From the NCBI GenBank assembly GCA_015055865.1, contig SVHK01000001.1, positions 70,628 to 106,102 of the forward strand: 35,475 bases of DNA, read 5' to 3'. The translations under genes and the position numbers were made by a program. Below, piece by piece: positions 6,917 to 15,350 of the stretch. The stretch comes from Clostridiales bacterium. Lineage in GTDB: Bacteria > Bacillota > Clostridia > Christensenellales > Borkfalkiaceae. The notes under the pieces are model-generated. The model did no database searches, had not been told where the DNA came from, and saw only the letters and a list, made by a program, of their open reading frames with translations. Within the stretch, counting starts at the first letter, position 1. The number at the start of each line of letters is the position of its first letter.

Positions 6917-8153
6917 CTTTATAATCCCACACGACGGGACAATCGTCTTTATTCCAATCTTCATTCCAACCGTTAGGCTTTTTAGGCGTTTGGCAATAAA
7001 TAGTCAAACTATCGCAATCGAAGAACGCACATTCGCCAAGCTTAGTTACGCCGTAGGGAATTACTATTCCCGTTAAAATACTACAATACGCAAACGCATA
7101 AGCACCTAGCCTCTCTACATTATTGCCCAACGACACGCTCGTTAAATTATTGCAACCATAAAAAGCCCTATCTCCAATCGTCTTTACGCCGTTACCAATT
7201 ACTACGCTCGTTAAATTAATACAACCATTGAACGCAGAATGACCAATTGCGGTTACGTTATCGGAAATTTCCACGCTCGTTAGATGAGAGCACCCACTGA
7301 ACGTAGAATCTCCAATCGCCGTTACCCCATCACCGATTACCACGCTTGTTAAATTAATACAATATGCAAATGCGCCAGTCTCAAGAGTCGTTACGCTATC
7401 GGGAATTACTATCTCCGTTAACCCATCGCACTCCCCAAACGCATTTCTACCTATACTAATTACGCTGTTTGGAATTACTATCTCCGTCAAACTACCGCAA
7501 TTACCGAACACATAAGAGCCCAGCGTAGTTATGCCGTTGCCCATTGTCACGTTCGTTAAGTTAAAGCAATCCCTAAAAGCATCATCCCCAATCGCAATTA
7601 CGCTATCAGGAATTTCTATCTTCGTTAAACTATAGCACCTCCTAAACGCACCTTCGCGAATCTCGGTTACGCCGTTAGGGATTTTCACGCTCGTTAAACT
7701 TCCGCAATCGTTAAAAACACCCCTATCAATCGCAGTTACGTTGTCTGGGATTTCAATCTTAGTTAAACCATCGCAATTGCTGAACGCAGAAGCACCAATC
7801 CCAGTTACACCGTTGGGCATTTCTAAGCTCTTTAAACTATAACACTCACTAAATGCGCTTTCGCCAATCGTGGTTACGCTATCGGGAATTTCTACTTCAG
7901 TTAATCTATACGCTCCACTGAACGCAAACTTTCCAATCGCCGTTACCGCTTTTCCTTCATACTTTGACGGGATAACGATATTTTCGTCCATACACGTACC
8001 GATTCCGCTTACTTCGTACGTACCGTCTTCCAAAAGCGTAAATTCTAACCCCTTACTCGCTCTAAAAAAATCACACGAAGCTAAACCTATTGCGCTTATA
8101 GTCAACGACAACAACGTCAACGCTACCATTACATATTTTTTCAATCTTCTCAT
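6912..8153 (-). CDS. BspA-like leucine-rich-repeat lipoprotein
   Basis: A 413-residue protein with a lipoprotein signal (MRRLKKY, hydrophobic core, lipobox LASC with Cys at residue 27). After a short linker there are about 14 consecutive 23-residue repeats of the LRR_5/BspA type: (V)TxIGxxAFxxCxxLTxVxIPxx. The family forms a right-handed solenoid and is common in surface proteins of gut and oral anaerobes; the ligand here cannot be inferred. The C-terminal cap reads KKPNGWNEDWNKDDCPVVWDYKA. The ribosome-binding site is weak (AAGAGA). A good promoter lies at 8195-8223 and a terminator at 6764-6802, so it appears monocistronic. Confidence 0.9.
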   Translation of the reverse strand: MRRLKKYVMVALTLLSLTISAIGLASCDFFRASKGLEFTLLEDGTYEVSGIGTCMDENIVIPSKYEGKAVTAIGKFAFSGAYRLTEVEIPDSVTTIGESAFSECYSLKSLEMPNGVTGIGASAFSNCDGLTKIEIPDNVTAIDRGVFNDCGSLTSVKIPNGVTEIREGAFRRCYSLTKIEIPDSVIAIGDDAFRDCFNLTNVTMGNGITTLGSYVFGNCGSLTEIVIPNSVISIGRNAFGECDGLTEIVIPDSVTTLETGAFAYCINLTSVVIGDGVTAIGDSTFSGCSHLTSVEISDNVTAIGHSAFNGCINLTSVVIGNGVKTIGDRAFYGCNNLTSVSLGNNVERLGAYAFAYCSILTGIVIPYGVTKLGECAFFDCDSLTIYCQTPKKPNGWNEDWNKDDCPVVWDYKA

Positions 8154-8194
8154 TCTCTTATTTCTCGCATTGAAATCAAATTTATCTTATAATA

Positions 8195-8223
8195 ATTATA
8201 CAAAAGTTTTTCGTTTCCGTCAA
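8195..8223 (-). promoter_or_regulatory. Promoter of the LRR lipoprotein gene
   Basis: TTGACG (8218-8223), a 17-nt spacer and TATAAT (8195-8200) on the minus strand, about 42 nt before the start codon. Confidence 0.8.
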
Positions 8224-8300
8224 GTATTTTTGGAAAAATTTTTCTATCCCGCCGTGGCGGACGGCAAATTGCTTTAAACGAAATCTTAACGACGTAGAAT

Positions 8301-8340
8301 AAAAAAGCGCTTTCGTTTTGCTTCACGAAAGCGCTTTTTT
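8301..8340. terminator. Terminator at the end of the pyrH-rseP operon
   Basis: AAAAAAGCGCTTTCGT pairs with ACGAAAGCGCTTTTTT around an 8-nt loop. The A and T tracts let it act in both directions. It lies 18 bp after the rseP stop. Confidence 0.85.
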
Positions 8341-8358
8341 ATTGATTATTATTTTAGT

Positions 8359-9570
8359 TTAAAAGAGCCGTAACAAGTCCACTAAAATCGCAAAACCGAA
8401 CAATACGATAAGCCCTATAAAATGGATAATCGTTTCCACGTTACGGTTTATCGGTTTTTTCCGCATCCATTCGATTAGACAAAAGACGACTTTCGACCCG
8501 TCGAGCGCAGGCACGGGCAAGAGATTAAACACGGCAAGATTGACCCCGATTAGCGCTGCAATATTCAAAAATTGCAACGTACTGCTCGACGCCGCTTGCG
8601 CCGTTACCGTAATCGTCGTTACAGGTCCTCCCATCGCGTCAAGACCGAGTTTGCCCGTCAAAAGTTCGCCCAACGAACGCAGTACCGTTCCGCCGATTTT
8701 CCACGAATACGCAAAGCTCCTACCTATCGTATCGAAAAACCCGTGTTGAACGGTTACCGTGTACAAGCCGTCCAAACCCAACGCGCCGAGTAGCCTACCC
8801 GTGTCCGACATATTCACGAAATTTGCGTCCATTTCCAAATTGAGTTCTAACTCCACTCGACTGTTTCCACGAATGACGCCAACCGTTACCGTATCCCCCG
8901 CTTTCTTGCCCGAAAGCGCGTCCATATAATCGGTTATCATATACACGTTTTGTCCGTCAATACTCTCGATTATATCGCCTACTTCGTACACCGCCGACAT
9001 CGTTTTCCCTTCGCGCGGTTCGGCGATTTTATACATCGGTTGACCGAGCGTAGCGAACATTAATATAATCAAAAGGAGCGCCAATAAATAGTTCATCGTC
9101 GCGCCGGCAACCAACACGATAATCCGTTTCCAAGGCGCTTGGTCGTTAAAGCGTACGCCCGTAGGTTCGGGATATTCTTCCGTCTTTTCCACGTCCGTCG
9201 GTTCGCTTTTTTCAATAGGCTGAACGTTTTCGCTTGCCGTTACGTCGGCAAAAATTTCCGCGCCGTTCTCTTCTTCCGCCTGCTCAGACGTTTGTTCTTG
9301 CGTTTCGAAATCGTCTTCGCCGTCGAACGCGCAATAACCGCCGAGCGGAATGGCGCGAAGCGCGAACAGTTCGCCCGTCTTTTTGCTACGTTTTTTGAAA
9401 ATGGCAGGCCCAAACCCGACCGAAAATTCGTTGATTTTAAAATTTAAAATTTTTCCTGCGACGTAATGCCCAAACTCGTGAATACTTACCATTACGAGCA
9501 AAATCATAACGGCAAGAAGGACTCCCCCAACGCTTTTCAATACGTCTGCAAACGCTAATAAATTATACAA
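8359..9570 (-). CDS. rseP: Site-2 intramembrane zinc metalloprotease RseP/RasP
   Basis: A membrane protease of 403 residues. The zinc motif HEFGH lies at about 31-35 in the first membrane helix. A PDZ domain occupies the middle (EVGDIIESIDGQNVY, then KAGDTVTVGVIRG). The third ligand motif FNLLPVPALDGSK is near the C-terminus. It cleaves anti-sigma factors and signal-peptide remnants within the membrane. I place the start at a TTG (9568-9570) because AAAGGAG stands 8 nt upstream. It overlaps the dxr stop by 8 bp, suggesting coupling. An acidic, Glu/Thr-rich insert of about 50 residues (near 88-140) sits between the first helix and the PDZ region, longer than in typical homologues. Confidence 0.93.
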   Translation of the reverse strand: MYNLLAFADVLKSVGGVLLAVMILLVMVSIHEFGHYVAGKILNFKINEFSVGFGPAIFKKRSKKTGELFALRAIPLGGYCAFDGEDDFETQEQTSEQAEEENGAEIFADVTASENVQPIEKSEPTDVEKTEEYPEPTGVRFNDQAPWKRIIVLVAGATMNYLLALLLIILMFATLGQPMYKIAEPREGKTMSAVYEVGDIIESIDGQNVYMITDYMDALSGKKAGDTVTVGVIRGNSRVELELNLEMDANFVNMSDTGRLLGALGLDGLYTVTVQHGFFDTIGRSFAYSWKIGGTVLRSLGELLTGKLGLDAMGGPVTTITVTAQAASSSTLQFLNIAALIGVNLAVFNLLPVPALDGSKVVFCLIEWMRKKPINRNVETIIHFIGLIVLFGFAILVDLLRLF

Positions 9571-10720
9571 ATTTTTGCACTCCTTTGACAAAATCTTCCG
9601 CTAACGCGCGCGCTCGCGCGTCCGTCATTCGTAACGCTTGATAGCTATCCGCTTTTATTCTTTCCGTTTTTTCAAGCGCGTATTCTATCGTATCCGCTAT
9701 ACCCAAAAACGGAATTTTACCGTCTAAGAACGCGCGTACCGCCACTTCGCCCGCGCCGTTGAGCGCACAGGGGTAATTATCCCCCTTTTCAATCGAAGTA
9801 AGCGCCAAATCGTAGCACGGGAAATCCTTACGGCGCAAAGGCAAAAACCGAATACTGCCCAAACTTTCAAAGTCCAGCGGTTTCAATCCGCAATCAAATC
9901 TATCGGGGTAGGTAAGCGCGAGCTGAATGGGTAATTCCATCGTCGGATAACTCATTTGCGCCAAAATACCGCCGTCGTCGAACTCCACCAACGAATGGAT
10001 AATACTTTCGGGCTGTACTATCGTATGGATTTTCTCAAGCGGACAATCGTATAACCATTTCGCTTCGATGACTTCAAAACCTTTATTGAGCAACGTCGCG
10101 CTATCAATCGTAATTTTTGCACCCATTTGCCAAGTCGGGTGTTTTAAAGCCGATTGCGGAGTTACCGTTTTCAGCCGTTCTTTATCCCAACCGTAGAACG
10201 GTCCGCCACTCGCCGTGATAATCAACCGTTTAAACGGCGCGTTTAACTTAAACCCAAGCGCCTGCCAAAGCGCGGAATGTTCGCTATCAACGGGCATTAA
10301 CTCAATACCTGCCCCCTTGATTTTATTCATTACGAGCTCACCGCCACAAACGAGCGTTTCTTTGTTCGCAAGCGCAATCGCTTTCTTTTCTTCAATCGCG
10401 CGCAAAGAATATTTTAATCCTGCAAAGCCCGTCGCGGAAATAACCGCCACGTCGCCGTAGCCAACCGCGTCTTCAGACGCTTTTTCGCCGTAAGAAAATC
10501 GAACGGAAGGCGGGATAAGGTCTTTGATTTTTTCGCCTGCTTTTTCGTCCACGAGCGACGCGTAAGTAGGCTTAAACTCTAAAACTTGTTTTAAAAACTC
10601 GTCCGCGCTCGCGTAAGCGACGATGCTTTCAATTTTGAATTTATCGGGCGAACGCCGAACGACGGAACAAACTTGTTTGCCTATCGAACCAGTTGAACCG
10701 ATTAACGCTATTTTTTTCAT
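9563..10720 (-). CDS. dxr: 1-deoxy-D-xylulose-5-phosphate reductoisomerase
   Basis: A 385-residue protein of the MEP pathway for isopentenyl diphosphate, converting DXP to 2-C-methyl-D-erythritol 4-phosphate with NADPH. The nucleotide-binding GSTGSIG is at 8-14. NKETLVCGGELV, MPVDSEHSALWQ (metal and substrate loop) and ASGGPFYGW are intact, as is HPTWQMGAKITIDSATLLNKG. The ribosome-binding site AGGTG precedes the ATG. It sits between cdsA and rseP as in many Firmicutes and feeds isoprenoid units to UppS encoded two genes upstream. Confidence 0.97.
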   Translation of the reverse strand: MKKIALIGSTGSIGKQVCSVVRRSPDKFKIESIVAYASADEFLKQVLEFKPTYASLVDEKAGEKIKDLIPPSVRFSYGEKASEDAVGYGDVAVISATGFAGLKYSLRAIEEKKAIALANKETLVCGGELVMNKIKGAGIELMPVDSEHSALWQALGFKLNAPFKRLIITASGGPFYGWDKERLKTVTPQSALKHPTWQMGAKITIDSATLLNKGFEVIEAKWLYDCPLEKIHTIVQPESIIHSLVEFDDGGILAQMSYPTMELPIQLALTYPDRFDCGLKPLDFESLGSIRFLPLRRKDFPCYDLALTSIEKGDNYPCALNGAGEVAVRAFLDGKIPFLGIADTIEYALEKTERIKADSYQALRMTDARARALAEDFVKGVQKFV

Positions 10721-10742
10721 TTTTTCACCTATTAAAACGCGC

Positions 10743-10763
10743 GCACCCTGAAACTCAGGGTGC
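10743..10763 (-). other. Hairpin in the cdsA-dxr gap
   Basis: GCACCCTGA and TCAGGGTGC form a perfect 9-bp stem around three bases. On the minus strand it is followed by GCGCG and four T residues, so it is a weak terminator at best. It may instead be a processing or attenuation site just ahead of the dxr ribosome-binding site. Confidence 0.55.
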
Positions 10764-10789
10764 TTATCTTTCGTAATTATTTGTATTTC

Positions 10790-11677
10790 TTAAAGAGTTA
10801 AAACGTATACGAGCATAAAAATCAAATACACGGGTACGGTTGCGAACAGCGTACCGTCGATACGGTCCAAAACACCGCCGTGTCCGGGTAAGAGTTTGCC
10901 CATATCTTTAATCCCGACTTTACGCTTTATACTGCTTTCTACCAAATCGCCAAACTCCGTCGCGCCTGCCGAAATCACGCCCGTTACCGCGTAAATCAAA
11001 AGCCACAACGCCATATTCTCAAAACTACCGCAAAGCGCGTTGTAAATAAAATATACCGCGACTGCACCGACAAGTCCGCCGACGAAACCGCCGATACCGC
11101 CTATCGTCGTCTTGTTCGGAGAAATTTTTTCCGCCATTTTTTTAGGGAATTTCTCTCTTAAAAACCGACCGAAAAAATACGCGAAGATATCCGCGCACGG
11201 CGATACCACAAAAATCAATAAAATCGCCAAATTGGAATTAAACCCGTACTTTGCCATCGTCGGCGTAACGCCGATATGGTTTACGAGCACGAGAATTACG
11301 AGCAACGCGGTCGGATACACCGCCGACAAAAAGGTAATTCCGACGTTTTCAGGGCTCGTTTCATCGTAGCGGAACACGAACAAAGAAAGCGTCGCTATTG
11401 CGAATAACGCAAAACAAGCGCTTGAAACTTGTACGCCGTAACCGTAATTTTGCGCAATCGACGTCAACGGAATACAAAGCGCGGAAAAAGTGAAAACAAC
11501 TATTTTTTCCGCGTTCGTAAGTTTATCTTTAAACGCTCGAGTCATTTCAAACGTACCAATCAACGCAAACGCGTAAAGAAGCGCGTCGAAACAAAGCGCG
11601 TGCACGTAAATTTTTAATAGATAAAACACTACCAGCGTCGCGAAATACGCTACGCCCGTAATAGCGCGCAATTTCAT
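10790..11677 (-). CDS. cdsA: Phosphatidate cytidylyltransferase CdsA
   Basis: A 295-residue polytopic membrane protein (about eight hydrophobic segments). The C-terminal signature is complete: ESSIKRKVGIKDMGKLLPGH followed by GGVLDRIDG. It makes CDP-diacylglycerol from phosphatidic acid and CTP, the branch point for phosphatidylglycerol and cardiolipin; a cardiolipin synthase is encoded at 21276-22937. The ATG has AAAGGA 7 nt upstream. It follows uppS across a terminator-like hairpin at 11693-11720. Confidence 0.95.
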   Translation of the reverse strand: MKLRAITGVAYFATLVVFYLLKIYVHALCFDALLYAFALIGTFEMTRAFKDKLTNAEKIVVFTFSALCIPLTSIAQNYGYGVQVSSACFALFAIATLSLFVFRYDETSPENVGITFLSAVYPTALLVILVLVNHIGVTPTMAKYGFNSNLAILLIFVVSPCADIFAYFFGRFLREKFPKKMAEKISPNKTTIGGIGGFVGGLVGAVAVYFIYNALCGSFENMALWLLIYAVTGVISAGATEFGDLVESSIKRKVGIKDMGKLLPGHGGVLDRIDGTLFATVPVYLIFMLVYVLTL

Positions 11678-11692
11678 TCTTTCATCCTTTTA

Positions 11693-11720
11693 GCAAAAAC
11701 GAGCCATTTTAACGGCTCGT
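11693..11720 (-). terminator. Terminator-like hairpin between uppS and cdsA
   Basis: On the minus strand ACGAGCC (11714-11720) and GGCTCGT (11699-11705) form a 7-bp stem followed by TTTTTGC. It lies inside the operon, so it probably attenuates rather than ends transcription. Confidence 0.55.
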
Positions 11721-11735
11721 ACCTGCCCCTTGCAT

Positions 11736-12467
11736 TTATTTATTATCTTGCTTTTTTTGTTCGTCCGTTTTTCCGAACCGACGGGTGCGTTTGGAGTAAT
11801 CTAAAAACGCTTCGTCCAAATCCTCGTTGGAAAATTCGGGGAACATTTTGTCCGAGAAATACAATTCCGCGTACGCCGATTGATATAACAAGAAATTAGA
11901 AAGGCGTTTTTCTTTGCCCGTTCTAATAATCAAGTCGGGCTCAGGTTGCGAGCAAGTATAAAGCAAATCGGCAAACGTCTTTTCCGTTACCTTTTCGCCT
12001 TTTTCCACGGCAAGATTCACGGCTCTTACGATTTCCGCTCTGGCTCCGTAAGCAAGCGCGATATTAAAGCCTTTGCCTACGAAATGCTCGCTTTCCTTCT
12101 CTGCGTCCGTCAACGTTTTTTGCACGTCTTTGGGTAAAAGCGAAATATCTCCTAATATTTTAAGACGGATACCCCGTTTAAAAATTCTATCCAACAGCGA
12201 AGTGAATCTAGTGCGGATTAATTCGTACAACCCTTCAAGCTCCGCTTTCGGACGGTTCAAATTCTCGGTTGAGAGCGCGTAAACGGTAACGTAATCCACG
12301 CCCCTATCGTACGCGTGTTCGAGCAGGTCTATCATTCTCGTAAGCCCTGCTTTATGCCCGAACATTCTCGGCATTAATCTACTTTTCGCCCAACGCCCGT
12401 TCCCGTCCATAATAATGGCGATATGACGGGGTAAATTCTCCCCTGCTTTTATCATATTCCCCGCCAT
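11736..12467 (-). CDS. uppS: Undecaprenyl diphosphate synthase
   Basis: A 243-residue cis-prenyltransferase. The catalytic motif HIAIIMDGNGRWA is at 15-27 with Asp21. ALSTENLNRP and the C-terminal RTGKEKRLSNFLLYQSAYAE are conserved. It condenses isopentenyl diphosphate onto farnesyl diphosphate to give the C55 lipid carrier for peptidoglycan. The start is 3 nt after the frr stop. A second ATG four codons in, after GGCGGGG, is an alternative start. The last residues are polar and Lys/Gln-rich. Confidence 0.95.
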   Translation of the reverse strand: MAGNMIKAGENLPRHIAIIMDGNGRWAKSRLMPRMFGHKAGLTRMIDLLEHAYDRGVDYVTVYALSTENLNRPKAELEGLYELIRTRFTSLLDRIFKRGIRLKILGDISLLPKDVQKTLTDAEKESEHFVGKGFNIALAYGARAEIVRAVNLAVEKGEKVTEKTFADLLYTCSQPEPDLIIRTGKEKRLSNFLLYQSAYAELYFSDKMFPEFSNEDLDEAFLDYSKRTRRFGKTDEQKKQDNK

Positions 12468-12470
12468 ACT

Positions 12471-13043
12471 TTAAATAGACATCAAATCTTTTTCTTTCGC
12501 CGAAATAATCCCTTCAAGCTTGCTCATCGTCGAAGAAATTTCTTTTTCAACGTCCGCTTCGCAACCAGACGCTTCGTCTTCGGAAATTTCTTTCGCCGTC
12601 TTCATCTTTTTAATCACGTCCATCGCGTCGCGACGATGGTTACGGATAGCGACTTTCGCTTCTTCGCCCATCTTCTTCGCTTGTTTAACGAGTTCCTTTC
12701 TACGTTCTTCCGTCATCACGGGGAAGTTAAGCAAAATGACTTCGCCGTTGTTGGTCGGGGTCAAACCGAGATTAGATTGCAAAATCGCCTTTTCCACCGC
12801 TTTCAAAAGCGACTTATCCCAAAGCTTAATTTGCAAGCAACGCGCATCAAGCGCGGACACGTTCCCAAGCTCAATCAATTTACTCATACCGCCGTAGGCT
12901 TCCACTTCCACTCTGTCAAGCACGTGGGGGTTAGCTCTACCGGCTCTAATCGCGCTGTATTCGTTTTCGAGCGCAATGATCGTCTTTTCCGATTTTTCGT
13001 CGAGCTCGAGCATCATTTCTTCAATCTTTTCGTTTTCAATCAT
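12471..13043 (-). CDS. frr: Ribosome recycling factor
   Basis: A 190-residue protein with the RRF pattern: IRAGRANPHVLDRVEVEAYGG in the first third, GEVILLNFPVMTEERRKELVKQ in the middle, and a final long helix. It splits post-termination ribosomes together with EF-G. The open frame extends 19 codons upstream, but AAGGAG stands 7-8 nt before the chosen ATG and the family starts here. It follows pyrH after 22 bp. Confidence 0.96.
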   Translation of the reverse strand: MIENEKIEEMMLELDEKSEKTIIALENEYSAIRAGRANPHVLDRVEVEAYGGMSKLIELGNVSALDARCLQIKLWDKSLLKAVEKAILQSNLGLTPTNNGEVILLNFPVMTEERRKELVKQAKKMGEEAKVAIRNHRRDAMDVIKKMKTAKEISEDEASGCEADVEKEISSTMSKLEGIISAKEKDLMSI

Positions 13044-13065
13044 AATAAACTCCTTTTTTGTTTTC

Positions 13066-13776
13066 TTAATCAACGGTAATAACCGTACCAAGCTCTTCAC
13101 CGCAAACGGCGCGAACGATAGAATTATCTTCGTTCAAACCGAACGCAAGCGTAGGCACGTTGTTTTCCATACACATCGTCGCCGCCGTGAAATCGATTAC
13201 TTTCAAACCGCGGTTAATGATGTCGGAATAAGTAAGTTTTTCATATTTTTTCGCATTGGGGTTAGTTTTAGGGTCGGAATCGTAAATCCCATCCACGTTC
13301 TTAGCCATAAGCAACATATCCGCCCCGATTTCGCAAGCTCTAAGCGCCGCCGCCGTATCCGTCGAGCAAAACGGGTTACCCGTACCGCAAGCGAAAATAA
13401 CGATTCTTCCTTCTTCGAAATGTCTTAACGCCTTTCTCAAAATAAAAGGTTCGGCAAGCGATACCATATTGAGCGCAGTTTGCACGCGCACGGGCACTCC
13501 GCGTTGTTCAATAGCGTCCATCATCGCAAGCGAGTTCATAACCGTCGCAAGCATACCCATATGGTCCGCCGTCGTTCTATCCATATTCGTGCCTTGACGT
13601 CCACGCCAGAAATTCCCACCGCCGATAACCAAACCGACCTGTACGCCGAGTTTGTGAAGTTCAACGATTTGGTCAACGACGGGCGCGATAACTTCGTGAT
13701 TGAGCCCGAATCTTTGGTCGCCTGCAAGCGCTTCGCCGGAAAGTTTTAAAAGTATTCTTTTATACTTTGGTTGCAT
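13066..13776 (-). CDS. pyrH: UMP kinase
   Basis: A 236-residue amino-acid-kinase-fold protein. YKRILLKLSGEALAG marks the N-terminal phosphate-binding part, VGLVIGGGNFWRG the substrate loop, and CGTGNPFCSTDTAAALRA the region near the catalytic Asp. It makes UDP from UMP and is usually feedback-regulated by UTP and GTP. An ATG four codons upstream overlaps the GGAGGAG ribosome-binding site, so I use the second ATG. It is the first gene of the operon running to rseP. The genes rpsB and tsf, often just upstream, are replaced by dinB here. Confidence 0.96.
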   Translation of the reverse strand: MQPKYKRILLKLSGEALAGDQRFGLNHEVIAPVVDQIVELHKLGVQVGLVIGGGNFWRGRQGTNMDRTTADHMGMLATVMNSLAMMDAIEQRGVPVRVQTALNMVSLAEPFILRKALRHFEEGRIVIFACGTGNPFCSTDTAAALRACEIGADMLLMAKNVDGIYDSDPKTNPNAKKYEKLTYSDIINRGLKVIDFTAATMCMENNVPTLAFGLNEDNSIVRAVCGEELGTVITVD

Positions 13777-13810
13777 AATCTCCTCCAAGCCGTAAAATCC
13801 GATTTTTACT

Positions 13811-13819
13811 ATTATAGCA
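13811..13819 (-). promoter_or_regulatory. Extended -10 promoter of the pyrH operon
   Basis: The minus strand reads TGCTATAAT, an extended -10 box, about 35 nt before the pyrH start. The -35 region is poor, as is common with extended -10 promoters. Confidence 0.65.
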
Positions 13820-13910
13820 CATTTTTCAAAATAAAGCTATACAATTAAAGAAAAAAGTTAGGTTTTTTCTAAAATTTTTCGCGGTTTTTCTCACTTTTTC
13901 TTACCGCAAG

Positions 13911-13932
13911 AAAAAAAGGAGCTTTCGCTCCT
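13911..13932 (-). terminator. Terminator after dinB
   Basis: AGGAGC-GAAA-GCTCCT (13917-13932) with a GNRA-type tetraloop on the minus strand, followed by six or more T residues. It separates dinB from the pyrH promoter. Confidence 0.8.
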
Positions 13933-13952
13933 GCTTTTATCCGTTTTTTAGG

Positions 13953-15212
13953 TTATTTTTCTAAGCGCTCCGTTTCGTTCGCGCGCGGTTGATTTTCCTT
14001 TCTTATATCCAACCCACCCAAATTCTCGTCCGCGAAAAGCACGCCCCGTTGCACCGTTGCAAACCCGTACTTTTCCCGTATCTTCGCCACCGCCGACTCC
14101 ACGCGTTCTTTCTTTTTATATCCGCTTTCATTCTCCAACGCGTCGTCAAAAGTCAGTTGCCGAATATGATAATCAAACCCCGATACGGTAATCCCCAACA
14201 TTCGAACGGGCTTACCCTTTCCCCAATGCTCTAAATACAACTTAAACGCCGTATTCGCAATATCCGAGCAAAGAGTAGTCGGAGTAATTTTCGTTTGCCA
14301 AGTCTTGTCTTCAAGCTCGTCGTCGCGCACGACGATATGCACGGTATTTGCTCTACCTACGTCCGCTTCGCGAAGTCTTGCGGTTACGCTCTCGGCGAGC
14401 ACGAAAAACCAACGTTTTATATCTTCGCTATCCGTCAACGACACGGGCAGGGTCGAAGAATTTCCAATCGATTTCAAATCCTGCTTGTCCTTTTTCGCGC
14501 GCACGGGCTCGTCGTCTTCGCCACGCGCGTTCTTCAATAAAAGCCTACCGCGTTTGCCGAGCAACTTTGCAAGCAGTTGTTCGTCGGCGTTTGCCAAATC
14601 CCCAATCGTACGAATCCCGTACCCACTCAAAAGACTTGCCGTCGCTTTCCCCACGAACAATAAATCCCCCACGGGCAAGGGATACACGATTTTTTCAAAC
14701 CCGTCTTTAGGGATAACGGTTACGGCGTCCGGTTTTTTCATTTCGGACGCGAGTTTTGCGAAAATTTTATTAAAACTTACGCCAATCGACACGGTTAAGC
14801 CCAATTCTTCTTTAACGGCTTGCCGTATTTTTTCCGCTATTTCTTCTCCGCTACCGAACAATCTCTGACTCGCCGTAACGTCCAACGAACACTCGTCGAT
14901 GCTACATTCTTCCACGACGTCGGTAAACCTTAGATAAATCTCTTTTACCTTCTCCGAATAATACCGATAATCCCCAAAATGCGTACCGACCATTTGCGCG
15001 TGCGGACACTTGCGCAAAGCGGACACGACCGTTTCGGCGGTTTTGATTCCGTACTTTTTCGCTTCTTCGTTTTTCGCGAGTACGACCCCCTTTCTCGCCT
15101 TGGGGTCACCGCAAACGAGCAACGGTTTCCCTTTCAAGGCAGGGTTTAAAACCGTTTCCACGGACGCGAAAAAATTATTCAAATCGGAGTGTAAAATCAC
15201 TCTTGAACGCAT
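13953..15212 (-). CDS. dinB: DNA polymerase IV, Y family
   Basis: A 419-residue translesion polymerase. The first metal motif lies in HSDLNNFFASVE (Asp10) and the second is SIDECSLDVT (Asp106, Glu107). The helix-hairpin-helix segment LLSGYGIRTIGDLANAD and the little-finger domain follow. The motif reads DLNNFFASVE where DMDAFFASVE is more usual. The tail is charged and polar and shows no clear sliding-clamp peptide. The ATG is preceded by AAGGGGGCAGGT. I saw no LexA box upstream. Confidence 0.93.
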   Translation of the reverse strand: MRSRVILHSDLNNFFASVETVLNPALKGKPLLVCGDPKARKGVVLAKNEEAKKYGIKTAETVVSALRKCPHAQMVGTHFGDYRYYSEKVKEIYLRFTDVVEECSIDECSLDVTASQRLFGSGEEIAEKIRQAVKEELGLTVSIGVSFNKIFAKLASEMKKPDAVTVIPKDGFEKIVYPLPVGDLLFVGKATASLLSGYGIRTIGDLANADEQLLAKLLGKRGRLLLKNARGEDDEPVRAKKDKQDLKSIGNSSTLPVSLTDSEDIKRWFFVLAESVTARLREADVGRANTVHIVVRDDELEDKTWQTKITPTTLCSDIANTAFKLYLEHWGKGKPVRMLGITVSGFDYHIRQLTFDDALENESGYKKKERVESAVAKIREKYGFATVQRGVLFADENLGGLDIRKENQPRANETERLEK

Positions 15213-15248
15213 ACCTGCCCCCTTACTAAATTACCGTTACGCCCTTTA

Positions 15249-15350
15249 ATACGGAAGTCGAGAAACGCCGTTTCTCGCGGGTGTGGGCAGAGCCCACGAA
15301 ATATAGGGTTTTACCCCTATACTCCCACAAGGGAATAATTCCCTTGCCTT
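15249..15350 (-). repeat. Array of four consecutive hairpins after the TrxR-like gene
   Basis: Within about 100 bp downstream of the 15349 stop there are four strong inverted repeats. On the minus strand they are AAGGGAAT-T-ATTCCCTT, ATAGGG/CCCTAT, GTGGGC-TCT-GCCCAC, and CGAGAAACG-G-CGTTTCTCG. None is followed by a clear T-run. The design suggests a dispersed palindromic element or a protected mRNA 3' end. It is unlike the elements after rimM, ffh, cls, rdgB and queA. Confidence 0.7.

Noticed and set aside
13953-15212. dinB as part of a mobile or UV-resistance cassette
   Set aside because: The length, motifs and surroundings are those of a chromosomal Pol IV. No integrase, toxin-antitoxin or lexA-like gene lies nearby.
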